DNA of 64,000 nucleotides, taken from Saturnia japonica (lineage: Eukaryota > Arthropoda > Insecta > Lepidoptera > Saturniidae). This document shows, piece after piece, positions 12,076 through 24,069 of this stretch; the first letter of the stretch is position 1; each line of letters begins with the position of its first letter. The notes under the pieces are model-generated. The model was not told where the DNA came from and searched no databases. It worked only from the letters and a program-made list of their open reading frames with translations. The stretch covers positions 5,642,001 to 5,706,000 of the forward strand of contig CM065312.1 in assembly GCA_033032175.1 (NCBI GenBank). The letters run 5' to 3'. A program made the position numbers and the translations under genes.

Positions 12076-13022
12076 ACGGAACTGGCCTGGTGTAACATGA
12101 ATCATCCTTTAGGTAATTAATATATTTACGGTATTGTATAGTTTATAAAAAAAATTATCAAATAATTTGTATAGAATCAAAAGCGACAAAGTAGATCTGT
12201 ATTTTGGAAATTTAAAAAATAACTATTAAGTTTTAATTATAACCTACTTAATACAAAATTGTTTTGACCGTATCCCGGCAGGGGCCCGGCCCGGATCCGA
12301 CCCGGTCCAGGTCTGGTGTAACATAAATCACCTGTAGGCGTTCACTTATTTGTATTAAATTTTATTTTAATAATTTAAAGCATATCATATTATTATCAAA
12401 TCGTGTGAAATAAATATTAGAAATTATTAATAATTAAGTATTATTAATTCTTATGGTATTTACCGAACTAATATGAAATTCAAATTAATTTACGAGATTT
12501 TTTTAATATTACACACTTATAGAATTTAAGATGAAGTTGCGTTTAATATTTAGGGTAGGTTATATGACAAAAAAGGTTTATTATTCGTAGGATATATTAA
12601 TGTTTACCTGCATCTCAAATAACTATATTATTTTCATTGTTTTGATGATTTAAAGTTTGTATTCATTAGTTTTAGGTTCAACTAAGTCATTCAAAATGTC
12701 GGAACATAAAACTTTATCGTAGGCATATCACGCGGCGCTTGTGACATTTAAAATATTATTAAACAGTATTGTAAAATGTTAATAAAATATTTACTGTTAT
12801 TATACTAGCTGAATGATAATTTTAATTTTATGGCGCTTTTAATTTTATTTCTCGCCCTTGGGTATTATACGACTTTAACGCATGAACTTAAACCGTACAA
12901 TCAGGGAAACAAACCAAATTATTAGAATGGAAACAAAAAACTCAACTGCAACAAATAGAGTAGATTTTTTTTCTATTTTTGCTTTTTATATGATTTCCAG
13001 ACAACATACTTAAATATTATGG

Positions 13023-13308
13023 AGCCTATGTCACTCCCACAAATAAGACGAATCTAACGACACCTCGTATACTAAATAAAATCCATCAAGCTTCAAGCCG
13101 TTTAGGGTACACAGCTTGCTAAAGAAATAGGCATACATATACTCGAAAAACATAACTCTCCTTTTTCGCAGTCGTAATAATAGTATGTATGTAATGTGTA
13201 ATAGTGTGTCTATTTCTTTGGCATGCTCTGTAGCCTAAACGGCTCGATGGATTTTAGCTAACGAGATGTCGTTAGATTTATCTTAATTGTGGGAGTAACT
13301 TAGGCTAT
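13023..13308. repeat. Imperfect palindrome (fold-back, arms of about 100 bp)
   Basis: Left arm 13023-13130 and right arm 13210-13308 are reverse complements at most positions. Landmarks include ACTCCCACA, AATCTAACGACA, AAATCCATC, GCCGTTTAGG and AAAGAAATAG. The left arm has a roughly 10-bp insertion. A 79-bp spacer separates them. Transcription would give a long hairpin RNA. It is probably two inverted copies of one interspersed repeat. Confidence 0.7.
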
Positions 13309-13344
13309 ATAACATTTAAGTATGACTTCTGGGATTTAAATAAA

Positions 13345-13561
13345 AAACAAAATTAGAAAAAAAAAAATTTGGATGTGACAACGTCTTATAATTCGATGGC
13401 GTTACCTCGCTCGGAGGCGTTCCATTTAAGGCTTGAAGTGCAAGCGAGAGCGCGGAACGAGCGAGAAAGAGGCACAATCAGCCTCCGCGTTCGGCAGCGT
13501 TCGACATCTGTCTTGCATTGCATTAAAATGATACCATTCCATCAGTATTTTCACACAGATA
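13345..13561. repeat. Moderately repetitive unit next to the LINE
   Basis: A CpG-rich stretch with an A/T tract at 13358-13369 and then GGATGTGACAACGTC and CGCGGAACGAGCGAGAAAG. The LINE frame starts directly after it at about 13562. The two short overlapping ORFs here look like chance. I could not identify the element. Confidence 0.3.
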
Positions 13562-14817
13562 CCGCAAAAACTCAAGGACAATCCCCTTGAACCCTTCGGT
13601 AATCCGATCCCCTGGGAAAAGGCGACCAAATATCTAGGTGTAACCCTAGACAGTAGACTCTCCTTTATACGCCACATCAATCTGGTTAGGAAAAGGGCCT
13701 CCTGGACCCTCGCCCGACTGCATCCTCTGTTATGTGCTGCAAGCAAAATGTCCACGAGACACAAGCTTACGCTCTACAAGATGTGTATCCGTCCGATCAT
13801 GACATATAGCTGCGTTGCGTTCGCACATATGCCAAGTTATAACTGGGAACGCTTACAAGCCATCCAGAACAAGTTTCTTCACCGCCTTACCGGTGCCCCC
13901 TGGTTTGTTCGTATGGAGGATCTCCATAGAGATATGGACCTTCCCTCGATACATGCATACGCCAAACACCTTTCTCGCTCGTATTTCGACACCGCGTCGA
14001 ACCACGCGAACCCCTTAATAAAAGCGGCAGCTTCTTATGTTCCCGACCCCAACGCCTGCCGGAGAAAACGCCGGCCGCGTAATATATTCACTGACCCGCC
14101 CGACCAAACCGAAAAAGCTAACGCGTTCTACGCCGACACCGTCTCTCCAAACAGAGCGTGCCACCGCCCACGCCCGCGTAACCACCGTTCTCTCCGCAGA
14201 GGACGGGCGGTCAACTTCGCTCCCGCACACCCGTCACGTCCACCCTCTCTAGCGGCAACCCAAGCCTAGGTCCGTTCCTCGGTGTGAAGCCCTTGGGTCA
14301 GGCAGCCGCCCGCGCGATACAAAGTGACACTATACGTGCAACACTTAGTTACCCACACACAACATTACACACGTATGAACACACACACGTGCACACCACA
14401 CAGGTACATAGGTTCTGTAAGGGACCTTTTTTTTTTTTTCTTTTTTTGCGCTAGTTAGACTAATGCGCTAGTTAGTGTAGAAAAACCATTCCGATTAACA
14501 AATACACATACGCATGGTCCACTCCTTCCTCCCAGGAGGAGGGGAACGTGCATATGAGTATATATTAGTTAGCTCGAATTCTCCTAAGATTAGGGAATTA
14601 GTTAGATCGCGACTTTTTCGCATTCGCGACGACCGCCCGAGCCGAGGTTCGGCCACTCTGGCACCCTCGTGCGGGTCGTCACAAACTTTCGCGGCTGAGT
14701 GCCCTAAGCGCTCGCCCCCAAGTCCGGTGAAGCTGTAAAAGCCGCAGCGGCTCTGTTTGACGACAGGGCACCTACGGCTAACAGTGTAGTCAGTTCTAAA
14801 AAAAAAAAAAAAAAAAA
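13562..14817 (+). mobile_element. 5'-truncated Jockey-type LINE with RT C-terminal region and poly(A)
   Basis: A single open frame from about 13562 to the stop at 14267-14269 encodes the end of a reverse transcriptase: NPIPWEKATKYLGVTLDSRL, the helix-rich thumb-like region (LYKMCIRPIMTYSCVAFAH, NKFLHRLTGAPWFVRMEDLH) and a basic tail (RRKRRPRN). 'YLGVTLD' and 'R…TY…W' motifs are typical of Jockey-clade LINEs. The 3'UTR ends in the structured CCGGTGAAGCTGTAAAAGCC motif (14718 on) and an A tract at 14799-14817. The endonuclease and the RT catalytic core are missing, so it is non-autonomous. The frame is intact to its stop, which suggests a fairly recent insertion. Confidence 0.8.
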
Positions 14818-14819
14818 CA

Positions 14820-15590
14820 GTATTTTCTTATGACGCGACGTTGTCACGTTCAACTATCGTCAGTAAACCGATTTTACAGACAACCGGACATTTTTGAGTT
14901 CAGACACGTAGTCAATATGATAAGACAATGAATGAAAATTTATATTGTTTACTTTGAAACAACAATCATAATGTCTGGAGCTAATCTCTATAAACGATTT
15001 TTTAAAGGTTTTTTGGTGACGCCATATCTCCCATATTTTTTCATCAACATTAATGAGCCATATATCATTTTAAAATTAAATTCCCCGCTACTGAATAAAA
15101 AAAAATTAAAACTTAATTATTATAAAAAAATTTATTAAATAACATATAATATTTTCAAAGAAACGTGACTGTTATTAGTTGGATTTTTTATATTCTACAA
15201 TGTGCGAATTATCCGCACAGGTCAACTAGTCAGTAATAATTTCATAGATTGAAAGATGTATGTAGCCTTTGATTTCCGCTGCTTTCATTAAAATGTATTA
15301 TTGATGCAGTCTTGTATACAATTTGCAACTTGTTCTTAAAAATATGACCGACCAATTTTCAGTAGGTACCAAAATTTATTTGAATAAAGATACGGTTAAT
15401 TTTTCACTTGTATTTTATGAATGTATCATAATATGCATTATTAATGGTATTAGTACAATATAAATCCGTATGTATTTACAAAGTGACACATCTGTATTAA
15501 AATTAATCTATAATTACAATAAAAAGAGGATCACTTCCCATTCCAGTTTTTACTACCATAATGACCTTCGATCTTAATTATCCGGGTAAT
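14820..15590. other. AT-rich, nothing recognised
   Basis: The 68-codon frame at 14932-15138 is low-complexity (Lys, Tyr, Asn, Ile) and not credible. Confidence 0.5.
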
Positions 15591-15897
15591 TACGACATAA
15601 TTTGACGACGACAAAGTAATGTTTTAATTGTGTACCCTTCTTGTATACTCTTGTTAATTAAGGGGTTATTATTACATAATCTATACATTAAATCGTTTCT
15701 CGGATTCCTTATGGATTGATGTAAAATTATGAGGTTTCGCGTGTCGCCGACATTTTGGTTGCGTGTTAGAACAAAGGTTTCCGAGAGGGAATATTTTTCG
15801 CGCTGATCGAAATTTCCGAATTCGAATATGGCGGGCAAAAAGTATAGAGGGGCCAACCGCTATAGTGCCCACCCAGTCCGTCTCGATACCAGCTCAC

Positions 15898-16004
15898 AGT
15901 GCCGCTCCATCACGGTCATTGACGAATACCGCCAATTCCTTACTCGTTACAACTACGATCCCATAGGACTTATTCTCCAATAGCATTTCTTCTGATAGTT
16001 CACT
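15898..16004 (-). CDS. Exon-like open segment on the - strand
   Basis: On the - strand an acceptor-like TTCACACAG precedes 16004 and a donor GTGAGC follows 15898. The enclosed frame is 35 codons plus two bases (SELSEEMLLENKSY, then GIVVVTSKELAVFVNDRDG). The open frame extends upstream to 16091, so it may instead be part of a decayed ORF. Past the in-frame TGA at the donor it continues as AGIETDWVGTIAVGPS. I do not recognise it. It is either a cassette exon of a - strand gene or a pseudogene/transposon remnant. Confidence 0.25.
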
Positions 16005-16279
16005 CTGTGTGAACAATTTTAAAGTTCTCTTTTGCATGCACATGCTGTTGTTAATTTTCTGCCAGAGATAATGATTAAATTGTTTCGGCATGTCAAATCA
16101 AACGAAATTATGCTGTTATATCTTGTATAATAGCGGTACGTTTATGTTTGTCCCTTACATGCCTTCGTGGATACCCCCGAGTGAGATTTTTACTTTAATG
16201 GATGCTTTGCAAATATCTCCACTGCTTGTTGGATGTTTAAGAAAAGCTTACATTTTTACCAGCTCCTTTTAAATTCCGT

Positions 16280-19200
16280 TTTTTTTAATATATGACATTT
16301 TCAAATAAAAGCTATATAATATAAGTTATATAAAATGAGATAATCATTTATATGTATAAATTTAATGTACTATATTTCTGTAATTTGTTATAATTACAAT
16401 GATTATAGAGTAAATATGAGGCTATGTGGTCGATTTGTACGTTGAAAAATAATAATATTGGGTAATAGAAACATTAAAAAAAAAATCCACAAAAGTATAT
16501 TAAGTCTTAAAATCCAATATTTTGTAAAATTTTAATAGTATTAGCTCTGTTATATCGCTCTTTCCAGCAAACAAATTTGACAAATACACTTAAACATACA
16601 AGCATAGTCCTTTGGCAAGTATTATCTATGCAAAGTATTATTATTTGTTCAACTTTGGAGGAGAAAACAGAGAAACACGAAATTATGATTTCGTCTCTTT
16701 GAAATAGGTATAATCAGTCCGAATTTCAGTTTTCTCTCTCGATCTCTACTCAATCGTTCAGACGTAGCGCGACAGAAATAGATTTCTGTTAGAACGTATT
16801 CTTCGAATGTTTTGACAACCGCTTTCCTATCAAGCTCAGCTTGTGAATGCAGTTTAAAACCGATCTTCATTTCAACACCTTTCTATCACAGTAGTCAGAA
16901 ATAAGAAAATGTAATTTTCTACCTTATATTCTAGTTTAAGCAATATTTAATATGACATCCATTAGCATTCGGGATTTACTTCAACTCGATGTAAACGACA
17001 TAATCTTTGTTTCGTAACCTCTTTAATAGAAAGGAAGAGAAAACACAAAGTATTGAAATATGTACCAACTTGAAGGCAAAGCAGTATTTTGTCAATTTTA
17101 TTTGTACAATACATTGAACTTATTATCTGTACAATAAATTGAACCAATATTTCTACAAAATAAATTTATTGTGTGAATATGACTTCAGTCGTAGATTTTG
17201 ATTAAGAAAATCATGAATTTATAAAAATTATGAAAAGATCATTACTGGAATAGAATTGAAAATAAAATTGAAACACAAACCCAGAAAAAGCTCAATTGTT
17301 GTATTCAAGAGCTCCTGAGTAATTGAATGTGCTATAAAAAGAAAAAAGTTGAAATAACAATAGATTATATGTTGCAATTTATAACTGAAAAGTTTTGGTA
17401 AAACAATATTTGTTTATTTATCCTGGAATATTACAGACATTTCAGGTTGCGATCGTTATTTGAAAATACTTATAAAAATTATTTATATTACTAATAACTT
17501 AAGTTTATTGTACCGTATTTTAAGAAGACTTAAATTCTTTATTCAAAATGATGATTTAATATGGCGGTCAATTTGATAAGAAAGGCTATTTGCTGATTTT
17601 TTGTCTCTGTATTTAAATCAGCTTTTACAACTGCTTTATGCCCAAGTTCGATGAAGCTGTAAAAACCGTAGCGGCTTCAGGGCCCCTAAGGCTAACAGTA
17701 TATTTAGACCTAAAAAAAAACTTAAAAGACTTAATCACTAATAACTTGAAAATAATGTTATCACATTTATTTTTCTAGTATTATGCTACCGTATTTTTTA
17801 CGATACAATTATGTGAATTGTAAGATTTTATATTTTATTGAGGGATTTAATTTATTAATTGAAAGATTTTGTGTTATTTAACAAACCACATAATTAACTA
17901 TATTATGATTACATAATTCAGGAAACCATGAAGTGTATACCTACCTCTATATGGTGAACTATTAAATAAAAAAATAAGATCGCTTGATTGGCCCACGAGA
18001 GATGCGATTTTGTCTGCTTTATTCCGTCTTCACATTAGAATGCTCAATATTTTTTCAGATAAACTTATCAAAGGGTATAAATTACTCGTACAGTTTTGCA
18101 ATTAGTACCAATTGGTGGCAACACTATTTTAGAAACACAATAAACTAGCAGCACATGAAATGTCAGTTTACTCCATGGGAATAAAAAACGCAGTATACTT
18201 ATTACATTTCTAACACGTTTCAGCAATAAGTGTTGAATATCTGCCATTTTTCCACACACTTCGAAGTTAGATGAATTATTTTTTTCATTTCAAATCATTA
18301 AATTTGTTCAGTGCTTTGTTACTTAGTTATCTCACTTTAATTCATATTTCAAACTCTTTATACGACAAAAGAATAATACAGATAGTCTAAATATTAAACA
18401 AAGCTGCTAGTAAATTTTGTAAATTCCAACATTATCGTGAGACACAGTTCATAGTAATTTTATGTGCGTGCCTCTATAAGGATTTGCTAAGTCATCTTAC
18501 ACATGAATTCAAACTGATTCGAAATGCAGGGAAACACCATATCCTGCAAGAAATTGATGACTAATAACTTCTTAGTTCTGAACATTGATCTAAAAATATA
18601 TGACCTCCAAATTGAGTAATATTTCTGCCTCCATTTTGACGTCACTTGTTACGGCAGATCGCACTACTCGTTTAAATACCGAACGAAACGATTTACATTA
18701 CCGGTTATGATCTTTATCTTTTATAGGACGATACGTTATTGCAAGCATCGGAAATTAAAAATTGTTAAGCTCCTCATAGTAAGTTAAGATAGATATGAAA
18801 TGACACAATGCATGTAGCCCGTAGCCCATAACAGTTAAAGCATAACAAAGTCCATTGAGAGGCTAATTCCGGTAAAATCGAGGTGATTCACTCTCGTGAC
18901 CTCAAACTGATTGCATTTTTTATTCAATGTTTATTGTTTTTGGGAAATATAGAGAAAGTTATATGATTTAATTGTGATGTAATATTTAGAAAATATGAGA
19001 AAAAGATTACATTTTCTTACCTGCACCTGTGGTGTACTCTGCTGGGTAAGGAAGAAGGAAATAGCGATAGTGTGATGGTAGGTTTGTACAGCCCGATTGC
19101 TGTGAAAAACACGTTTTATATGATTTGTTTATGCACGTCGCGTTTTAGGACCAGTCTGTGCATATCCAATTAATTTTTACACGGGATAGGTTTTGTATTT

Positions 19201-21440
19201 TTGGTGGTTGCCACTGTATTTTGATTGTACTGTTCTTACTATCCGGCATAGATACGTCACATTGACTATTAAAAAATAATTATTTAATTATAAAAAAAAT
19301 CATGCCATTTGGAATCACTTATCCTAATGAAAAGTTTACGATAATTATATTCGAATAACTTTAACGTGGAGATAAGAGTATGACGCCGGGTTGTAGCACT
19401 TCGATCATTATTAGATTACGCATCGAAGAAACACGCTACTCGCAAGTCTCGTAGTAACACGTAGTAACAGGTCGTTTCGTTGCATAAAATGTCGATTTGT
19501 CCTACATTCGATCGTTCCTCGATCCGCATTGACTCTCAATGTTTCGTAATAAAAATTAATTTCTTCGTGCCACTGACATTGCGATAATCGATTTTTTTAA
19601 GCGGTAAATGCTACATAATTAGTAACGTGTAAGTAGCTTTTTTTAAATTAAAATTATAATGCTAATGAAGTCCGAAGCACTATTTGTAGGTATAGAGAAT
19701 TTTAGACTTCATGATTCGACATATAGAAAATACCAGTGAAACAATAGTTGTCCTAACGACGCTTGGCAAAGCATTCTTGTGAATTTTTATGTATGTTCGC
19801 AAAAACTTAAATTATAAATGTTTTGTGTAAAGCGTTGTAAATGACCGGCATAATTTTAAAACTTGAAATAAATTAAAATCCGTTACATAACTCATATTTT
19901 AGATTCAGTAAGACCAATAAAAGTTTTTTGTTATGTTCTACAATAAGGTTCTGAACACATTACCCATTTGCCGGACAATAAGTTCAATAACCATGTCAAG
20001 CCGGTTTTAATGTCATATTTGTCATAGGTAGATAGTGATGTGTGAAAACAAATCCCTCTGTGTACATACACTAAAAATAATATAAATTGTTATCTGTAAA
20101 TACTACTTTAACAAACAAGAAAATGGATCATTTCAATCCAGTTTACTTCATTTCGATTTTGCTTCTAAGTTCTAACTAAGGAAGTGAAATTACAACGAAG
20201 CATGTTCACGGCTTTAACTTTTCGGCTCTCAACGTCACACAAAATGTGCGTAAAATTGCAAGTAATGCCATCCGTGGCAGTCAAGTTTTTACTTAGAATA
20301 ATACCAGTTAAAAGTGAGAATTAGAATGAGTGAAAAATAACACAAATTTAAATAGATTTTAAATTTAGATCCAAGGAAATATAGCCAGGAATATTCTAAG
20401 TACTATGTATAAAACGCCAGGAAATTTTTTGATCGATAAAAGAATTGTTTATAATGAGCAGTGTTACTTTTAGAAAGTACTTTAAACTGTTTAATAACCC
20501 TAATAAAATAGTACACTCAACATTATAAAATTTACATGATACGTTCTCTATTGGCGCCTTGTCTCGACTCACTAATCACCCTCGTAATCTTGTTTGACAA
20601 CCGAAAAACATCTCAATACAAGACTGATTCACCTTGAAATTGCCACACAACCTTAACCATGACACGACTATCCGCGTGTCGTAACATGTCCGAGGTCCGA
20701 GCGACTTCGGTTTTTTTACCCAACCGGAAAGGGGGCGTATTGTTGTAGAACAATTTATCAAACACCAAATGATACCTTTATTCACGCCGTTTTAAAAATT
20801 TCATTGCACCCTCTTGTCACAGACTTAATTGTGTTGCGTACGAAATGCAGGCTATTGTAACCGTTTGTTTTATATAGCCGACAGCGAAGCTTAAACAATA
20901 ATAGTGAACTTTTAAATGTCTGTTTTTACTTGGAGACTCTCGAGCGCTCTAAATTCTACTACCGTTAGCACAAAAACAAATGGGACCCTTTGAATAGGAC
21001 AATACACCGATTTATTGCATCATATACAACGTAGTGAAAGTTTGGCGTTTTGAACGTGGGACGAACGGTAAACAAAACTAATCAGCGACCGGACAAAGAT
21101 CGTCCTTGTACAGAAGTTGACTATTTTACAAGACTATAAAAATAGTTTGCGAAATTTTTATGACACCATCACCAAAGGGAAGAGAGTAATAGACACCCGA
21201 AAACACTGATTTTTTGGCAGAAGACATATTTATAATGCAAAACAATTCTTATATGAATTATGAACCTGTATTCTCACAAACATTAATTCTAAAATAATAA
21301 TAATTATATCAAAATGAGTTTGTATTAAGCTTTTTACCCGACTGCCCTAGAAAGAGGGAGGATTTTTCGAGTGTATATAATTATATATATTATGTCTGTT
21401 TGGCTCAAAGTATAGAATTTTAACATAATATGAGGTAGGT
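16280..21440. other. Intergenic, AT-rich with two CpG-richer spots
   Basis: Apart from the LINE tail at 17640, the only stretches that stand out are 19380-19560 and 20555-20790, both CpG-richer and without a repeat match. They could be conserved non-coding DNA. Confidence 0.35.
17640..17721 (+). mobile_element. LINE-tail unit
   Basis: CCAAGTTCGATGAAGCTG … GGGCCCCTAAGGCTAACAGT and a short A tract. Same start point and orientation as the other tail units. Mutated at several sites. Confidence 0.65.
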
Positions 21441-21446
21441 ATAGTT

Positions 21447-21484
21447 AGAATCAAGTCCAAGTCCGGTGAAGCTGTAAAAGCCGT
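21447..21484 (+). mobile_element. LINE-tail unit, 3'-truncated
   Basis: AAGTCCGGTGAAGCTGTAAA is followed by AGCCG and then unrelated AT-rich DNA. Only the first half of the unit is present. Confidence 0.5.
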
Positions 21485-22134
21485 CATTTTAAATTATAAT
21501 ATCTGCGAATCAAAAACAGGAGTGAAAGAAATTAAAAAGAACTTGTTATAATCCTTGTTATAATATTCATGATGTTAACAAATCTAAATACGGTATCGTT
21601 TCATTAATCATTTTAGTGTCATTAAACGGATATATAAGCAACTTATGCAAATTGTAATATGTATTACTAAAAATAAGTTAAGTATTAAATATTTAGCGTG
21701 TACGTAAATATTTTATCTAAATTGTTATTAAAATTAAACATTATATGTGGTAGCCCATTATCCAAAGTGTTATATGTATTATTACATAAGTTAAAAAAAA
21801 ATCCGGGCCTATTAACTTGTATAAAAAATTTGGAATGTTAATGTTAACCTTATACAAAATTTTATTTGTAGTAACAAATTTTTGTAATAATTGTAGTTTT
21901 TTTTTTGTGTTTGATCACAGATCAAAGCTCATGTTTACTGACGATGTGGCCAAAAATGCTGACAGACGTCCTTGATTAAAAAGGACAGTGATTGTCAAAT
22001 AAAACTGTATATAATATAGTTACCTATGTATTCGTATATGTTGGGAACAAATAGTCCACTTGTGATAGCCCTAGAAACAGCTTTTTTCTTTTTCTAACCG
22101 ACTTTAAAAAGAAACGGAGTTTACTCAATTTGAA

Positions 22135-22138
<4 letters not shown>

Positions 22139-22165
<27 letters not shown>
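22139..22165. repeat. (TA)n microsatellite
   Basis: About 13 uninterrupted TA units. The ORFs across it on both strands are artefacts. A second (TA)n tract lies at 43332-43352. Confidence 0.9.
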
Positions 22166-22171
<6 letters not shown>

Positions 22172-22316
22172 GGATGTGCAGCTTCTTTGTTTCGATGATA
22201 TTTGTCTGATAGGGGATACCTCAAAGGTGGTCCTAGTTTACTTTCATTGTCATTGGATCTTCAACTTCGAAGATACACCAGTGAACTCTTCAAAGTCATT
22301 GAAGTTGGTTGTCTTA

Positions 22317-22610
22317 TAGTATACAACTAAGGCAGCAAAGATGCGCACGGTCTGGCCGATGGTAAGCGGTTAATATAGCTTATGGATACTTGTAACACCA
22401 GAGGTGTCACTAGCGCTTTGCCAACCTTGAACCCTATTTCCTAAAGAGCTCTGGAAACGCCCCTAAAAGCACGAATACAACACAAGGATATTTCGCCACG
22501 ATCTGCAGAATGGATGTATTTCACTAGTCGAGCTGCCCCAAGTAGAGAAAAATCTTCAAAGAAATTTCACTGTGCTGTACCTCATTGAAATAACATATGA
22601 CTCAAATGCT
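22317..22610 (+). mobile_element. Interspersed repeat 'ATGGTAAGCGG' family, copy 2
   Basis: GGCCGATGGTAAGCGGTTAA, CACCAGAGGTGTCACTAGCG, AAAGAGCTCTGGAAACG, TGCCCCAAGTAGAGAAAAAT. It preserves the order seen at 6.0-6.3 kb. Confidence 0.55.
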
Positions 22611-23284
22611 TCCTACGGACTCCAAAACGGCTCGAGCGATTTTGATGAAATTTTCACGGGAGTGATCGTGTAAAGTTTGGTGGCGGTCGGATCAATGATA
22701 TCTACGGACTAAAAGCGGCACAGCAACATGTGGCCGGGTCTAGCAAACCGATTCATAAGGAACAAATTCCAGGCAACCGTATTTCTTTTATAATTACTTC
22801 TCCCCGACTTCATTAATAATTTTAACATCATAATGTTTGACTCGCGACTTTCCAAAGGGTACCCTGCCTACACCTGATTTAGGCAATAAGTCCTAAAATA
22901 TGTTATCTCTATAATTAACATGTACTGTATAAATTCAGGTTAAAAGGGTCTAGTTACTTATCCGTTCAGGTGAACGTCCAAAACTGAAGAATTGTCATCT
23001 AAACAAACTAGGTCTTACATGACGTAAGTGTCATTTTGATCATATTCGGTACAAGATAATATAATAACCTGAAACGTGAATGCCTCATCCAGTTGTTGTT
23101 TAAACTTCAAAAGAACTTATAGTGACAGTGTTCATTCTGAGATATAAATAACTTATAGAAATTAATCGTTCCATACTTTATTTATGATAAAAATATTTTT
23201 TTGTTATGAAACCTCTACATTCAGATTGTAAGTTTGTTTGTTTTTTTACATGGGTTAGTAACTAAGTAATAAAAAATAGTATCT

Positions 23285-23563
23285 ACTTTTGGAGCAATGG
23301 AGGCTCAATCGTATCGGGTTCGGACCCCGCGTCGATGGAAGTGACTTCGAACCGTACAATGAGCCTGAAGTCTCTTCGAAGGAAAACGTCGTAATGAAAT
23401 GATGAGTCGATTAACTAACACCCTCAAATTTAAAATCTGTTATCAAGCACTTGCATAGTTGTGTTCTGGCAGCAGTATTAAAAATCAGTCGCCTATGCTT
23501 ATCGTGTTACTTTCCTAGGTCACAGCGTAATTTAAAATTACGTTAATTGTGGCTAAACGTTAA
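23285..23563 (+). mobile_element. SINE family 2 copy
   Basis: The head is GGGTTCGGACCCCGCG (a good B box), then AATGAGCCTGAAGTCTCTTC, GGAAAACGTCGTAATGAAAT and GTTGTGTTCTGGCAGCAGTA. Confidence 0.55.
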
Positions 23564-23599
23564 AATGATTTTATGTTTATTGATTATTAATCTTATGTA

Positions 23600-23965
23600 T
23601 ATTCCTATATTCTAGCACTCTGGCCGTGGCCTACGGTCTCGTCATAGTTGACTTAGTCTACCCTTAAGTTTTGAATTTCAATAAAAAAACAATATAACAG
23701 GTTTTTTTTAACTTTCTAACTGGATTACTATATATCAATTTTCATAAATCTGTCTTCAAAATTGACAGATTTTTATAGAAACTTTTATTGTCTTTTGCAC
23801 CACCTTAGAAGTTGAAATTCCAAAAATACTTCGACAGCGCTTAGTTGCAGTGTAAAAGAGACCCGAATCCAAATTCTCACGATCCTAGCCTCAATTAGTT
23901 TGGACTGTGCGTTGATATGTCAGTCAGTCAGTTATCCTATTATATATATGGTATATAGATAAAAA
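23600..23965. mobile_element. Second copy of the 7870-8190 repeat
   Basis: It aligns by eye over most of its length with 7870-8190. A related shorter piece with CCCCTTAGGGGATAAA lies at 29800-29960. Confidence 0.45.
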
Positions 23966-24069
23966 TGAAGATTTAATATTTTTATATTGTTATATATTTA
24001 GCGTTTTGTGGCTACACCTCATCTGATCTTAAGTGACGATGTGGCTCAAGATGTTTTTATATGTAGCCG

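Larger units (their letters stand above)
11625..12228. mobile_element. Fold-back element with long inverted arms, interrupted by LINE pieces
   Basis: The reverse complement of 11625-11790 runs in parallel with 12060-12228. Shared landmarks are TGAATCAT(T/C)CTTTAG near the inner side, a CCGG-rich end, ATCAAATAATT and TTTTGGAAAT at the outer side. A third, direct, partial copy of the CCGG-rich end lies at 12270-12330 (GGTGTAACATAAATCACC). No transposase. The spacer holds the 11806-11937 LINE insertion and a second LINE fragment. Confidence 0.5.

Noticed and set aside
13426..14252. Extra ORFs on both strands overlapping the LINE
   Set aside because: They are shadow frames of the GC-rich RT coding sequence.
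22024..22319. Short ORFs on both strands
   Set aside because: They are built around the (TA)n tract and give Tyr-Ile repeats.
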